From assembly GCA_051657905.1 (NCBI GenBank), contig JBOFLO010000035.1:1-7125 (forward strand): a stretch of DNA of 7,125 nucleotides, in the 5' to 3' direction. This DNA is from JBOFLO01 sp051657905 (GTDB lineage Bacteria > Patescibacteriota > Gracilibacteria > UBA1369). The translations under genes were made by a program, and so were the position numbers. Positions 1-6,766 of the stretch are shown piece by piece; positions within the stretch are counted from its first letter, which is position 1; each line of letters opens with the position of its first letter. The notes under the pieces were generated by a model. That model saw only the letters and a list, made by a program, of their open reading frames with translations, had not been told where the DNA came from and searched no databases.

Positions 1-2160
1 GGTTTATATGTTTCCAATAATGCCACCAGTTGGGCCAATAATATTTTTGAAGGTAACACCGCCCCAGCCGGTCCGAATTGTGACGAAGATGCCGCTGGAG
101 ATTCCGATTCAGCGGGTAATAATATCATCGTAGTAACTACCAATTGTCCAACTACAGGTAGCGATATTACCGGTGTCTCCCCCAACCTAGGCACACTTGC
201 CACAAACGGTGGAACAACTCTCAACCGTCTACCCGCCGGCGGAAGTAACGCCATCGACGCCGCCAATGCCACCTTCGCTCCCGCTGTAGATCAACGCGGC
301 GCAGCCAGACCATTCGGCGGAGTTGACGATATCGGTTCTGTGGAAGTGGGTGTGGATTTAACTCCACCAGTTATAGCCGAAGTAACGCCAGTTCCAACCC
401 CAGATAGCGACACAACCCCCAGCTACACTTTCTCTTCGGACGAAGCCGGAACAATCACCTATGGCGGTGACTGTTCATCCGGAACAACTTCAGCCACAGT
501 TGGAAACAACACCATCACCTTCAACGCCCTTTCCGTCGGTGCTCACACAAACTGTACAATTATGGTCACCGACGCCTCAACCAATGACAGTAATATTTTA
601 AATGTCACGGCTTTCACCATCACCTCCGCTCCACTTAATATTGGCAGAATTCTTTTCCAAAATGACGACTTCGCCACAGTTTATTCTGACAGCTTGGTAA
701 TTAATAGTGATGATCAGGCGGCTGGAGATATCAGTGTAAAATTCGGAAACACTATCGCAGAATCATTAACTTGGGATGTCAGCGAAAGTGAATTTAATTT
801 ATCTGCCGGATTGGATTTAAATAGCAATCAATTAACCTCTTTCCGTACTGAAAACGCCACTGCTTTTCCAGGGGGTGCCCCAGGTTTGGGCGGCGGTGGA
901 ACTGGTAGATTAATTATGTTAACCAGCAGTGACAACGTTGCTCCAGGTTGTACTCCCACACCTTGCGACCCAGGAATTTATGTTTGGGATGGAACAGAAT
1001 GGTTGCCATTATTTGGCGTCGGAGGAGCCGGCACCCCAGGTGGTAATGCCAATGATATTCAATACAACGATGCCGGAGTTTTTGGTGGAGAAAATGCTTT
1101 AGAATATGACGCAGCCACCAATCAAGTAACCGCTCCGGGAGTTGCTGTTGGTGAAGATTTCGCTCTAACCGGAGACATCTCCCCTGCCCAGCTTACCGCC
1201 AATCAAAATGATTACAACCCAACCGGTCTCGACACAGCCAGCGTAATTAGAATCAGCGGAGACACATCTTTCCGCACCATCACAGGTATAGCTGGTGGCG
1301 CCGACGGTCGTATAATCAAGCTTCATAATATCGGTACCAGCACAATTTTATTAGCCAATCGAAATACAGGTTCAACTGCTACCAATCGTTTCGATTTCGG
1401 CGGAAATGACGTGCCACTTTTTCCTGGAGATTTATTATCTCTTCAATACGATTCCACCTCCGGCTTTTGGAGGACAGACACTGACACACATATTATTCCT
1501 CCAGCTCGTTGGGGACTTTATCATTATCATGACATGCTCGGTGTTACCACCGACTCAGCAATTTCTTCACAAGTATCTGGTACTTCCGCCGCCAACTCAG
1601 CCACAGCCATCACCAGTGTGGCCGCGCATAGTGGTGTAGTTCAGCATACCACTGGTACAACCGCCACTGGCCGCGCCGCCATGATGAGTATCAATCCGAA
1701 TAATATTTTACTTGGTAACTCCTGGTATTGGCGCTATGACAGTATGGTTCGTATCACTACTCTTTCTGATGGTACTAATCGCTTCATTTATCGTAATGGA
1801 TTCCTTGACTCCCCTAGTGCCGAACCAACTGACGGAGTTTACTTCCGCTACAGCGATAACCTTAACACTGGCCAATGGCAATTAGTTTGTCGCAGCAATG
1901 GTACTGAAACAGCAACAGCCAGCACCAGCGCTCCCGCTGCCGCCACCTGGTATCGCCTTACTATTATTGTTAATCCTGCTGGCTCCAGCGCTGAGTTTTT
2001 TGTTGATGGAACTTCCATCGGTACCTGCGCTTCCAATCTTCCAACCGGTGCGGGTCGTGGAACCGGCTTCGGAAGTTTTATGCTCAAATCAGTTGGTTTA
2101 ACCGCCCGCACGATCGATCTAGACTATGTAGAAATAACTTCTTACGCTAATTCCGTAAAC
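1..2160 (+). repeat. Tandem gene duplication, upstream copy
   Basis: This segment aligns collinearly, with few small indels, to 3462-5612. Domain order and length are the same (about 717-720 residues). Protein identity is high by eye. DNA identity is patchy: some blocks are near identical and others are clearly diverged. Confidence 0.9.
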
Positions 2161-2163
2161 TAA
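1..2163 (+). CDS. Large surface adhesin, 5'-truncated by window (beta-helix end / anchor-Q / Ig-like / tail-fibre-like)
   Basis: The frame is open from base 1 and ends at TAA 2161-2163, giving 720 residues; the true start lies upstream of the window. A GTG at 340 is internal, because homology with the downstream paralogue runs unbroken across it. Residues 1-20 are the last beta-helix coil (NNIFEGN motif). Residues about 55-117 match the choice-of-anchor-Q pattern: NLGTLATNGGTT, AIDAA, VDQRGAARPFGG, DDIGSVEV. Residues 119-207 are an Ig-like domain opening TPPVIAEV with a Cys pair (GDC, TNC). From residue 215 onward the protein resembles phage tail-fibre proteins (GGNANDIQYNDAGVFGG, then SPAQLTANQNDYNPTG), ending in a lectin-like beta-rich domain with WQLVCRS and TARTIDLDY. 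It ends SYANSVN, with no LPXTG motif and no C-terminal membrane helix. Likely secreted and used for binding a surface; the target is unknown. It is the upstream copy of a tandem pair with the next gene. Confidence 0.9.
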   Translation, partial: GLYVSNNATSWANNIFEGNTAPAGPNCDEDAAGDSDSAGNNIIVVTTNCPTTGSDITGVSPNLGTLATNGGTTLNRLPAGGSNAIDAANATFAPAVDQRGAARPFGGVDDIGSVEVGVDLTPPVIAEVTPVPTPDSDTTPSYTFSSDEAGTITYGGDCSSGTTSATVGNNTITFNALSVGAHTNCTIMVTDASTNDSNILNVTAFTITSAPLNIGRILFQNDDFATVYSDSLVINSDDQAAGDISVKFGNTIAESLTWDVSESEFNLSAGLDLNSNQLTSFRTENATAFPGGAPGLGGGGTGRLIMLTSSDNVAPGCTPTPCDPGIYVWDGTEWLPLFGVGGAGTPGGNANDIQYNDAGVFGGENALEYDAATNQVTAPGVAVGEDFALTGDISPAQLTANQNDYNPTGLDTASVIRISGDTSFRTITGIAGGADGRIIKLHNIGTSTILLANRNTGSTATNRFDFGGNDVPLFPGDLLSLQYDSTSGFWRTDTDTHIIPPARWGLYHYHDMLGVTTDSAISSQVSGTSAANSATAITSVAAHSGVVQHTTGTTATGRAAMMSINPNNILLGNSWYWRYDSMVRITTLSDGTNRFIYRNGFLDSPSAEPTDGVYFRYSDNLNTGQWQLVCRSNGTETATASTSAPAAATWYRLTIIVNPAGSSAEFFVDGTSIGTCASNLPTGAGRGTGFGSFMLKSVGLTARTIDLDYVEITSYANSVN
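643..2160 (+). other. Phage tail-fibre-like C-terminal region of upstream adhesin
   Basis: It opens GRILFQNDDF, passes a Gly-rich stretch (GGAPGLGGGGTG), a WDGTEWLPL segment, the IQYNDAGVFGG motif, the NQNDYNPTG/DGRIIKLHN segment and LQYDSTSGFW, and ends in a beta-rich lectin-like domain (GVYFRY, WQLVCRS, WYRLTIIVNPAG, FFVDGTSIGT). From memory these strings resemble recurring modules of phage tail-fibre and minor structural proteins. The assignment rests on recall, not on a search. Confidence 0.5.
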
Positions 2164-2165
2164 TG
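2161..2165 (+). other. Stop/start overlap TAATG coupling the two adhesin genes
   Basis: The TAA stop of the first adhesin and the ATG of the second share one A at 2163. The preceding bases (ctaattccgtaaac) hold no purine-rich Shine-Dalgarno, so re-initiation by terminating ribosomes is the simplest model. This places both paralogues on one transcript. Confidence 0.85.
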
Positions 2166-5100
2166 TCGGCAAAAATCTCCCCACATATTTTTCGTCACAT
2201 TTTCCAATTCACCGTTATTGTCGGAATATTTTTCGCTGGAAATTCTTTTGCGCAGGCTGCCACCATCACCGTAAATAGCACTGCCACCACTGTCGCCAAC
2301 GATGCAATCTGTACATTGCCCGAGGCTATCACATCAGCCAATAACGACGCCGCCGGCACCACCAACTGTACAGCCGGTTCCGGCACTGATACTATTAATT
2401 TCAGCGTCTCCGGAACTATTGATATCAGTGGAGCAAATTTAACCACCATAACCACCTCCCTTATTATTGATGGCGGAAATAATATCACCGTCGACGCACT
2501 CAACACTGCCAGCCGCCGTATTTTTAACTTGAGCAGTGCAGCCACCTCCGTCACTATTCAAAACATTGTTCTTACCAACGGTATACAAACCAATGGTGGT
2601 TGTATCAATACCGCCGGTAATATCTCCGTCACTTTAACCAATGTAACCTTAGACGATTGTCACGCCACCGGTGATGGCGGAGCAATTTATTTTGGTGACA
2701 ACACCAATCCCTCGCTGATCATGACCAATGTAACTTTGACCAACAACACCACCGACGGTGATGGAGGTGGTGTTTTCGCCGACGATGGAACCGACATTAC
2801 CGCCACCAATTTAACCGCCACCTTCAATGAATCTCCCAATGGTAACGGTGCCGTAATTTATTATAATGCTTATCAGGCTAACGCCTCCAATGTAGTAATA
2901 ACTGGAACCTCCAGCATCACCAACAACTATTCTTTAGGCGGTGCAATTTACATCAGAGATGATGATGGCCATATCGTTTCTGGAGTAAACTTCGAAGATA
3001 ATACCGCCGGTAATGCCGGCACCTTTCAGGCTGGTAATGGAGGAGCTATTCAAACTTTGGGTGTTGCTAATGTGGTTATTTCCGATAACACCTTCACTAC
3101 CAATATTACTTATTATTTCGGTTCAGGCGGTGCAATCGAAATCAGTGATGCAGCCAATGCTCTAATTGAAGATAATACGTTTACTGGTAATGAAAGCGAT
3201 TACGGCGGAGCTATTCACGTCTCTGAAGGTAATGCCACCATTCAAAATAATGCTTTCCTAAACAATGAAGCCGTCGATGAAGGAGGAGCAATGTACTTAA
3301 GTGAAGCCGGTGGAGGAGGAGCGGTTGTATCAATTATCAATAATACTTTCGACGGCAATATCGCTAATGCCGATGGAGGCGGAGCAATTAGAAATCGTTT
3401 CACTGACGCTTCTATTTATAATAATACTTTTACTAATAATAGTACCCCCGGAGTCGGTGCAGTTTTATATGTAGATTCAGGTAGTCAAACTGAATTCGCC
3501 AATAATATTTTCGAAGATAATACAGGTACAGGTACTTGTGAAGTAAATGCTCCAGTATCTTTTACCAATCAGGGAAATAATTTATTCGACAGTGCCACCG
3601 GCTGTTCACCAGGCGGTTCAGATTTAACCGGCACCACCGCCAACCTCGGCGCCGTCACCAACAATGGTGGCCCAACGGTAAGCCGTTTGCCCGGTGGCGG
3701 AAGTGACGCCATCGACGCCGCCAGCGCCACCTACGCCCCCGCCGTAGATCAACGCGGCGCCGCCCGCCCATTCGGCGGAGTTGACGATATCGGTTCCGTA
3801 GAAGTAGGAGCGGATTTAACACCTCCGGTCATTGCCGAAGTAACTCCCGTCCCAACCCCCGCCAGTGACACAACTCCCGACTACACTTTCTCTTCCGACG
3901 AAGCAGGAACAATAACTTACGGCGGTGATTGTTCGTCCGCAACAACTTCAGCTACAACAGGAAACAACACCGTTACCTTCAACACACTCTCTCTCGGCGC
4001 CCACACCAATTGTACAATCATGGTTACTGACGCGGCCACCAATGACAGTAATATTTTAAATGTCACAGCTTTCACCATCGTCTCCCCTCCTACCAATTTT
4101 GGTCGCATACTTTTCCAAAACGATGATTTTGAAACTATTTATTCTGACAGTTTGGTAATCAACAGTGATGATCAAGCAGCAGGAAATTTAATTTTGCAAT
4201 TTGGATCATCCATCGCTCAAACTTTAACTTGGAACACCACCAATAGCAGATTCGATTTATCCGCCGACTTGAACTTAAATAATAATCAATTAACCTCTTT
4301 CCGTACTGAAAATGCCACCGCTTTTCCAGGTGGCGCCCCAGGTTTGGGCGGAGGCGGAACAGGTAGATTAATTATGCTCACCAGCATTGACTCAGTTGCT
4401 CCGGGCTGCACCCCAACCGCCTGCGACCCGGGAATTTATGGCTGGGATGGTACAGAGTGGTTACCCTTAATTAACTTCGGTAGTGGACTACCCGGAGGTA
4501 ATGCTAATGACGTTCAATATAATGACGGAAACTCCATAGAAGGTGAAAATGTTTTTGAATATGATGAAACTACTGATCAATTAACTAGCCCCGGAACTGC
4601 CATCACCGAAGACCTAGTTCTAGCCGGAGACATCTCCCCTGCCCAACTTACCGCCGATCAAAATGACTACAACCCAACCGGTCTTGCCACCGCCGCCACA
4701 ATCAGATTAAGTGGCGATAGTTCTTTCCGCACTATCACCGGTTTGGCCGGAGGTACTGATGGTCGTATCATCTTGCTTCATAATATCAATGGCAACTCCA
4801 TTCTCTTAGCCAATCAAAGCACAGCTTCCACTGCCGCCAATCGTTTTGATTTGGGGGGCACTGATTTAACTCTTCTTGGTGGTAATTTAATCACCTTACA
4901 ATACGACTCAACCTCCAGCCGCTGGCGCATCAAAAACACCAAAGCCTTCGCTACACCAATGGCTCGCCGAGGTGCTTATCACATTCACGACATGATGGGT
5001 GTAACCACCGACTCGGCCATTTCTTCTCAAGTAGCAACCGGTACAAATTCCGCTACTGCCGTTACCAGTGAAATAGCACATCCAGGTGTAGTCAGACATT

Positions 5101-5615
5101 CCACCGGCGCTTCAGCCACAGGCCGCGCGGGAATGCTCAGTACCAATGTCGATGGGATTTTATTAGGCAATTCCTGGTCCTGGCGTTTTGAAGGCATGGT
5201 TCGTCTCACCACAGTCTCTGCTGCTGCACAAACCTACACTTATTATATGGGCTTTATTGATGCCGCCGCCACCGAACCAGTTGATGGAGTATATTTCCGC
5301 TACACTCACGGCACCAACTCCGGCCAATGGCAATTAGTTTGCCGCAGCAATAATACTGAAACAGCAACGAATAGTAGTTCTGCCGTAGCGGCAGCAACTT
5401 GGTATCGTCTTACCATAGTGGTCAATCCAGCCGGCTCCAGCGCTGAATTTTTTGTAAATGGAACTTCCATCGGAACTTGCGCTTCCAATCTCCCAACTGG
5501 TGCCGGACGCGGCACAGGTTTTGGCAGCAATATAATTAAATCAGTCGGCACCACGGCCCGCACGGTCGATCTCGATTATCTGGAAATCGCTTCCTACGCC
5601 AACGTTATAAATTAG
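2163..5615 (+). CDS. Secreted beta-helix adhesin with CSLREA, choice-of-anchor-Q, Ig-like and tail-fibre-like modules
   Basis: Complete, 1150 residues. The ATG at 2163 is supported by an immediate signal peptide: hydrophobic residues 13-26, then AQA with likely cleavage after residue 32. Residues 44-62 match the CSLREA motif (CTLPEAITSAN). Residues about 85-475 form a right-handed parallel beta-helix with recurring GGAI and NNTFTGN-type turns, as in pectate-lyase-like or polymorphic-outer-membrane-type passengers; no lyase catalytic set is recognisable. Residues 485-550 are choice-of-anchor-Q-like, 551-639 Ig-like, and 647-930 tail-fibre-like segments (GGNANDVQYNDG, SPAQLTADQNDYNPTG). Residues 936-1147 are a probable jelly-roll/lectin-like end with two Cys. 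All 12 cysteines fall into six close pairs, which suits an exported, disulfide-stabilised protein. The start overlaps the previous stop (TAATG) without a Shine-Dalgarno sequence, suggesting coupled translation. Role as an adhesin is inferred; a polysaccharide-binding or depolymerising function cannot be excluded. Confidence 0.93.
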   Translation: MSAKISPHIFRHIFQFTVIVGIFFAGNSFAQAATITVNSTATTVANDAICTLPEAITSANNDAAGTTNCTAGSGTDTINFSVSGTIDISGANLTTITTSLIIDGGNNITVDALNTASRRIFNLSSAATSVTIQNIVLTNGIQTNGGCINTAGNISVTLTNVTLDDCHATGDGGAIYFGDNTNPSLIMTNVTLTNNTTDGDGGGVFADDGTDITATNLTATFNESPNGNGAVIYYNAYQANASNVVITGTSSITNNYSLGGAIYIRDDDGHIVSGVNFEDNTAGNAGTFQAGNGGAIQTLGVANVVISDNTFTTNITYYFGSGGAIEISDAANALIEDNTFTGNESDYGGAIHVSEGNATIQNNAFLNNEAVDEGGAMYLSEAGGGGAVVSIINNTFDGNIANADGGGAIRNRFTDASIYNNTFTNNSTPGVGAVLYVDSGSQTEFANNIFEDNTGTGTCEVNAPVSFTNQGNNLFDSATGCSPGGSDLTGTTANLGAVTNNGGPTVSRLPGGGSDAIDAASATYAPAVDQRGAARPFGGVDDIGSVEVGADLTPPVIAEVTPVPTPASDTTPDYTFSSDEAGTITYGGDCSSATTSATTGNNTVTFNTLSLGAHTNCTIMVTDAATNDSNILNVTAFTIVSPPTNFGRILFQNDDFETIYSDSLVINSDDQAAGNLILQFGSSIAQTLTWNTTNSRFDLSADLNLNNNQLTSFRTENATAFPGGAPGLGGGGTGRLIMLTSIDSVAPGCTPTACDPGIYGWDGTEWLPLINFGSGLPGGNANDVQYNDGNSIEGENVFEYDETTDQLTSPGTAITEDLVLAGDISPAQLTADQNDYNPTGLATAATIRLSGDSSFRTITGLAGGTDGRIILLHNINGNSILLANQSTASTAANRFDLGGTDLTLLGGNLITLQYDSTSSRWRIKNTKAFATPMARRGAYHIHDMMGVTTDSAISSQVATGTNSATAVTSEIAHPGVVRHSTGASATGRAGMLSTNVDGILLGNSWSWRFEGMVRLTTVSAAAQTYTYYMGFIDAAATEPVDGVYFRYTHGTNSGQWQLVCRSNNTETATNSSSAVAAATWYRLTIVVNPAGSSAEFFVNGTSIGTCASNLPTGAGRGTGFGSNIIKSVGTTARTVDLDYLEIASYANVIN
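3462..5612 (+). repeat. Tandem gene duplication, downstream copy
   Basis: Partner of 1-2160. Examples: 3498-3510 matches 34-46 (gccaataatattt), 4039-4079 matches 581-621 with one mismatch, and 4626-4684 matches 1171-1229 with three mismatches. The upstream gene's own 5' part is outside the window, so the full extent of the duplication is unknown. Confidence 0.9.
4101..5612 (+). other. Phage tail-fibre-like C-terminal region of downstream adhesin
   Basis: Same module order as 643-2160, residues 647-1150 of this protein: VQYNDG at 784-789, NQNDYNPTG at 832-840, DGRIILLHN at 866-874, LQYDSTSSRW at 912-921, then the lectin-like domain with GVYFRY at 1042-1047 and TARTVDLDYL at 1131-1140. It is the better reference copy because its gene is complete. 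Confidence 0.5.
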
Positions 5616-5642
5616 GTCATGTAATTTACTAGCTTTAGCGCT

Positions 5643-5658
5643 TATACTGCTCTATAAT
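5643..5658 (+). promoter_or_regulatory. Putative -10 region for the SLH gene
   Basis: A perfect TATAAT lies at 5653-5658 and a near match TATACT at 5643-5648. No good -35 box sits 16-18 bases upstream of either (the bases there read tagctt or tgtaat). Initiation from the first would give a leader of roughly 25-30 bases. Read-through from the adhesin genes is also possible, since the gap holds no terminator. Confidence 0.45.
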
Positions 5659-5691
5659 CCAATAAAACAAATAACAATTTAAATAGACGTC

Positions 5692-6672
5692 ATGAGAATT
5701 AAATTTATTTCTGGGCTTATCACTGCCATTCTTCTGCTTCAGTTCACGCCAGCTTTGGCAGCTTTTTCCGATGTGCCTCAGGTTCATCCCAACTTTCTCG
5801 CCATCAAATATTTAAATGAATCCGGAGTAGTAAAAGGTTATGAAGACAATACTTTCCGCCCAGCTCAAAAAGTAAATCGTGCCGAAGCTCTTAAAATTAT
5901 TCTAGTTGGTTTAGGCGTAGAAGTTCCCGAAACGGCCACCAGTACCAGCTTCAGTGATGTCAAAATTAATGATTGGTTTGCTGCCTATGTCATGAAGGCC
6001 AAAGAATTGGCAATTGTTAATGGTAATCCAGATGGAACTTTCGCTCCTGGTCGTACTGTTTCTCGTGCTGAATACATCAAAATGCTTTTGATGAGTAACG
6101 GTTTCAAAATTGAAAACTGGCAAGATAAAGAATTATTCAATGATGTAAAAAAGACTGATTGGTATGCTCCCTACATGAACTACGCTGGCTCTGCAGGTTT
6201 AATTACCAAAGATGCCAACAATAATTTAAATCCCGGCCAAGAACTTGGTCGTGGAGAAGTTGCTGAAATTTTCTATCTATTAATGATTATCCGTCAGGGT
6301 GGAGATACACAATTTCTTTTGAATCAGGCTGAATTACAAATGGCCCAAATTGAATCTTACATCGCCGGCAATGAGCCATTGTTAGCTAAGCGTTCTGCCG
6401 AATTAGGTGTTGATATGACTCAACAAGCTCTCAGAAATATGCCAGATAATAATATAGTAATTGGTGCCGCTAAATTAGCTCGCGCCTATGATTTTCTCAT
6501 GAACGCTTTCATCACTGGTATTCAAAAAGATTATGTAGCAGCCAAATCTTGGGCTGATCAGGCCATCGTTAAGGCTACCGAAGCTTGGGAAGCAAACAAT
6601 GGTATCCAAAGTATCGCTAAGCATATCAAAGATCGTGCCAACGAAATTATCAATCAAATTCCCAAGGCCTAA
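5692..6672 (+). CDS. Secreted SLH-domain protein with alpha-helical C-terminal half
   Basis: Complete, 326 residues, no cysteine. The N-terminus is a classic signal peptide (MRIKF, hydrophobic 6-18, cleavage near TPALA at 19-23). Three SLH domains follow: residues 25-70 (FSDV, GYEDNTFRP, VNRAE), 87-132 (FSDV, GNPDGTFAPG, VSRAE) and 149-196 (FNDV, divergent: LNPGQELGRGE in place of the usual xRAE). SLH triplets typically bind secondary cell-wall polymer in Gram-positive bacteria; what they bind in Patescibacteria is less clear. Residues 205-326 are rich in Ala, Glu, Gln and Lys, look alpha-helical and match no family I recognise. The ATG at 5692 places the signal peptide correctly, but no Shine-Dalgarno precedes it. 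The gene lies 76 bases after the adhesin, has a possible promoter of its own and is closed by a strong terminator. It could anchor or scaffold the neighbouring adhesins, but that link is inference. It looks more AT-rich than the adhesins. Confidence 0.95.
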   Translation: MRIKFISGLITAILLLQFTPALAAFSDVPQVHPNFLAIKYLNESGVVKGYEDNTFRPAQKVNRAEALKIILVGLGVEVPETATSTSFSDVKINDWFAAYVMKAKELAIVNGNPDGTFAPGRTVSRAEYIKMLLMSNGFKIENWQDKELFNDVKKTDWYAPYMNYAGSAGLITKDANNNLNPGQELGRGEVAEIFYLLMIIRQGGDTQFLLNQAELQMAQIESYIAGNEPLLAKRSAELGVDMTQQALRNMPDNNIVIGAAKLARAYDFLMNAFITGIQKDYVAAKSWADQAIVKATEAWEANNGIQSIAKHIKDRANEIINQIPKA

Positions 6673-6705
6673 TTTCTGACACGACTAATCCCCTCTCCAC
6701 TCAAA

Positions 6706-6731
6706 CCCGGACTTCAAGTCCGGGCTTTTTT
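6706..6731 (+). terminator. Intrinsic terminator after the SLH gene
   Basis: A perfect GC-rich stem CCCGGAC (6706-6712) pairs with GTCCGGG (6718-6724) around a TTCAA loop; TT/AA can extend the stem to nine pairs. A C and then six T residues (6726-6731) follow. It lies 34 bases past the SLH stop and probably ends the adhesin-SLH transcription unit. Confidence 0.92.
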
Positions 6732-6732
6732 A

Positions 6733-6741
6733 TGGTAAAAT
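6733..6741 (+). promoter_or_regulatory. Extended -10 promoter for the last gene
   Basis: TGgTAAAAT fits an extended -10 element (TGn plus a five-of-six match to TATAAT). A weak -35-like TTCAAG at 6713-6718 would sit 17 bases upstream, inside the terminator loop and stem. The expected start of transcription near 6748 gives a leader of only about 19 bases before the TTG at 6767. Confidence 0.6.
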
Positions 6742-6766
6742 AACAAGATTTATTTAAAAATCTCCG

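Noticed and set aside
340..342. GTG as start of the first gene
   Set aside because: The frame is open from base 1 and the upstream residues align with the paralogue's beta-helix and anchor-Q segments, so this is an internal valine codon.
1406..2111. Overlapping frames at 1406-1639 (+), 1898-2101 (+) and 1848-2111 (-)
   Set aside because: They lie within the adhesin coding region, have low-complexity translations and show no start signals. The reverse-strand frame recurs at 5306-5563 only because the two genes are paralogues.
2195..2554. Reverse-strand 119-codon frame over the second adhesin's signal peptide and CSLREA region
   Set aside because: Antisense shadow; the forward strand has a signal peptide and recognisable domains here, and no promoter or family resemblance supports the reverse frame.
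3279..3325. GGAGGAG runs as ribosome binding sites
   Set aside because: They encode Gly-rich beta-helix turns (GGA, GGG codons) in frame; no start codon with a real reading frame follows.
2680..3450. CRISPR or DNA tandem repeat in the beta-helix region
   Set aside because: The recurring aataatac and ggcggagc-like strings are degenerate codons for NNT and GGA motifs at irregular spacing, not direct repeats with spacers.
3917..5212. Reverse-strand frames at 3917-4108, 4908-5099 and 5027-5212
   Set aside because: Short antisense shadows of the Ig-like and lectin-like regions without independent support.
643..5612. Prophage
   Set aside because: Tail-fibre-like modules alone are not enough: the genes have signal-peptide and SLH context, with no packaging, capsid, integrase or lysis genes and no attachment sites in the window.
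5616..5691. Possible terminator between the second adhesin and the SLH gene
   Set aside because: Only a short AGCGCT palindrome is present, with no stable stem and no T-run.
5911..6657. Reverse-strand frames inside the SLH gene
   Set aside because: They overlap clear SLH motifs on the forward strand and show no features of their own.
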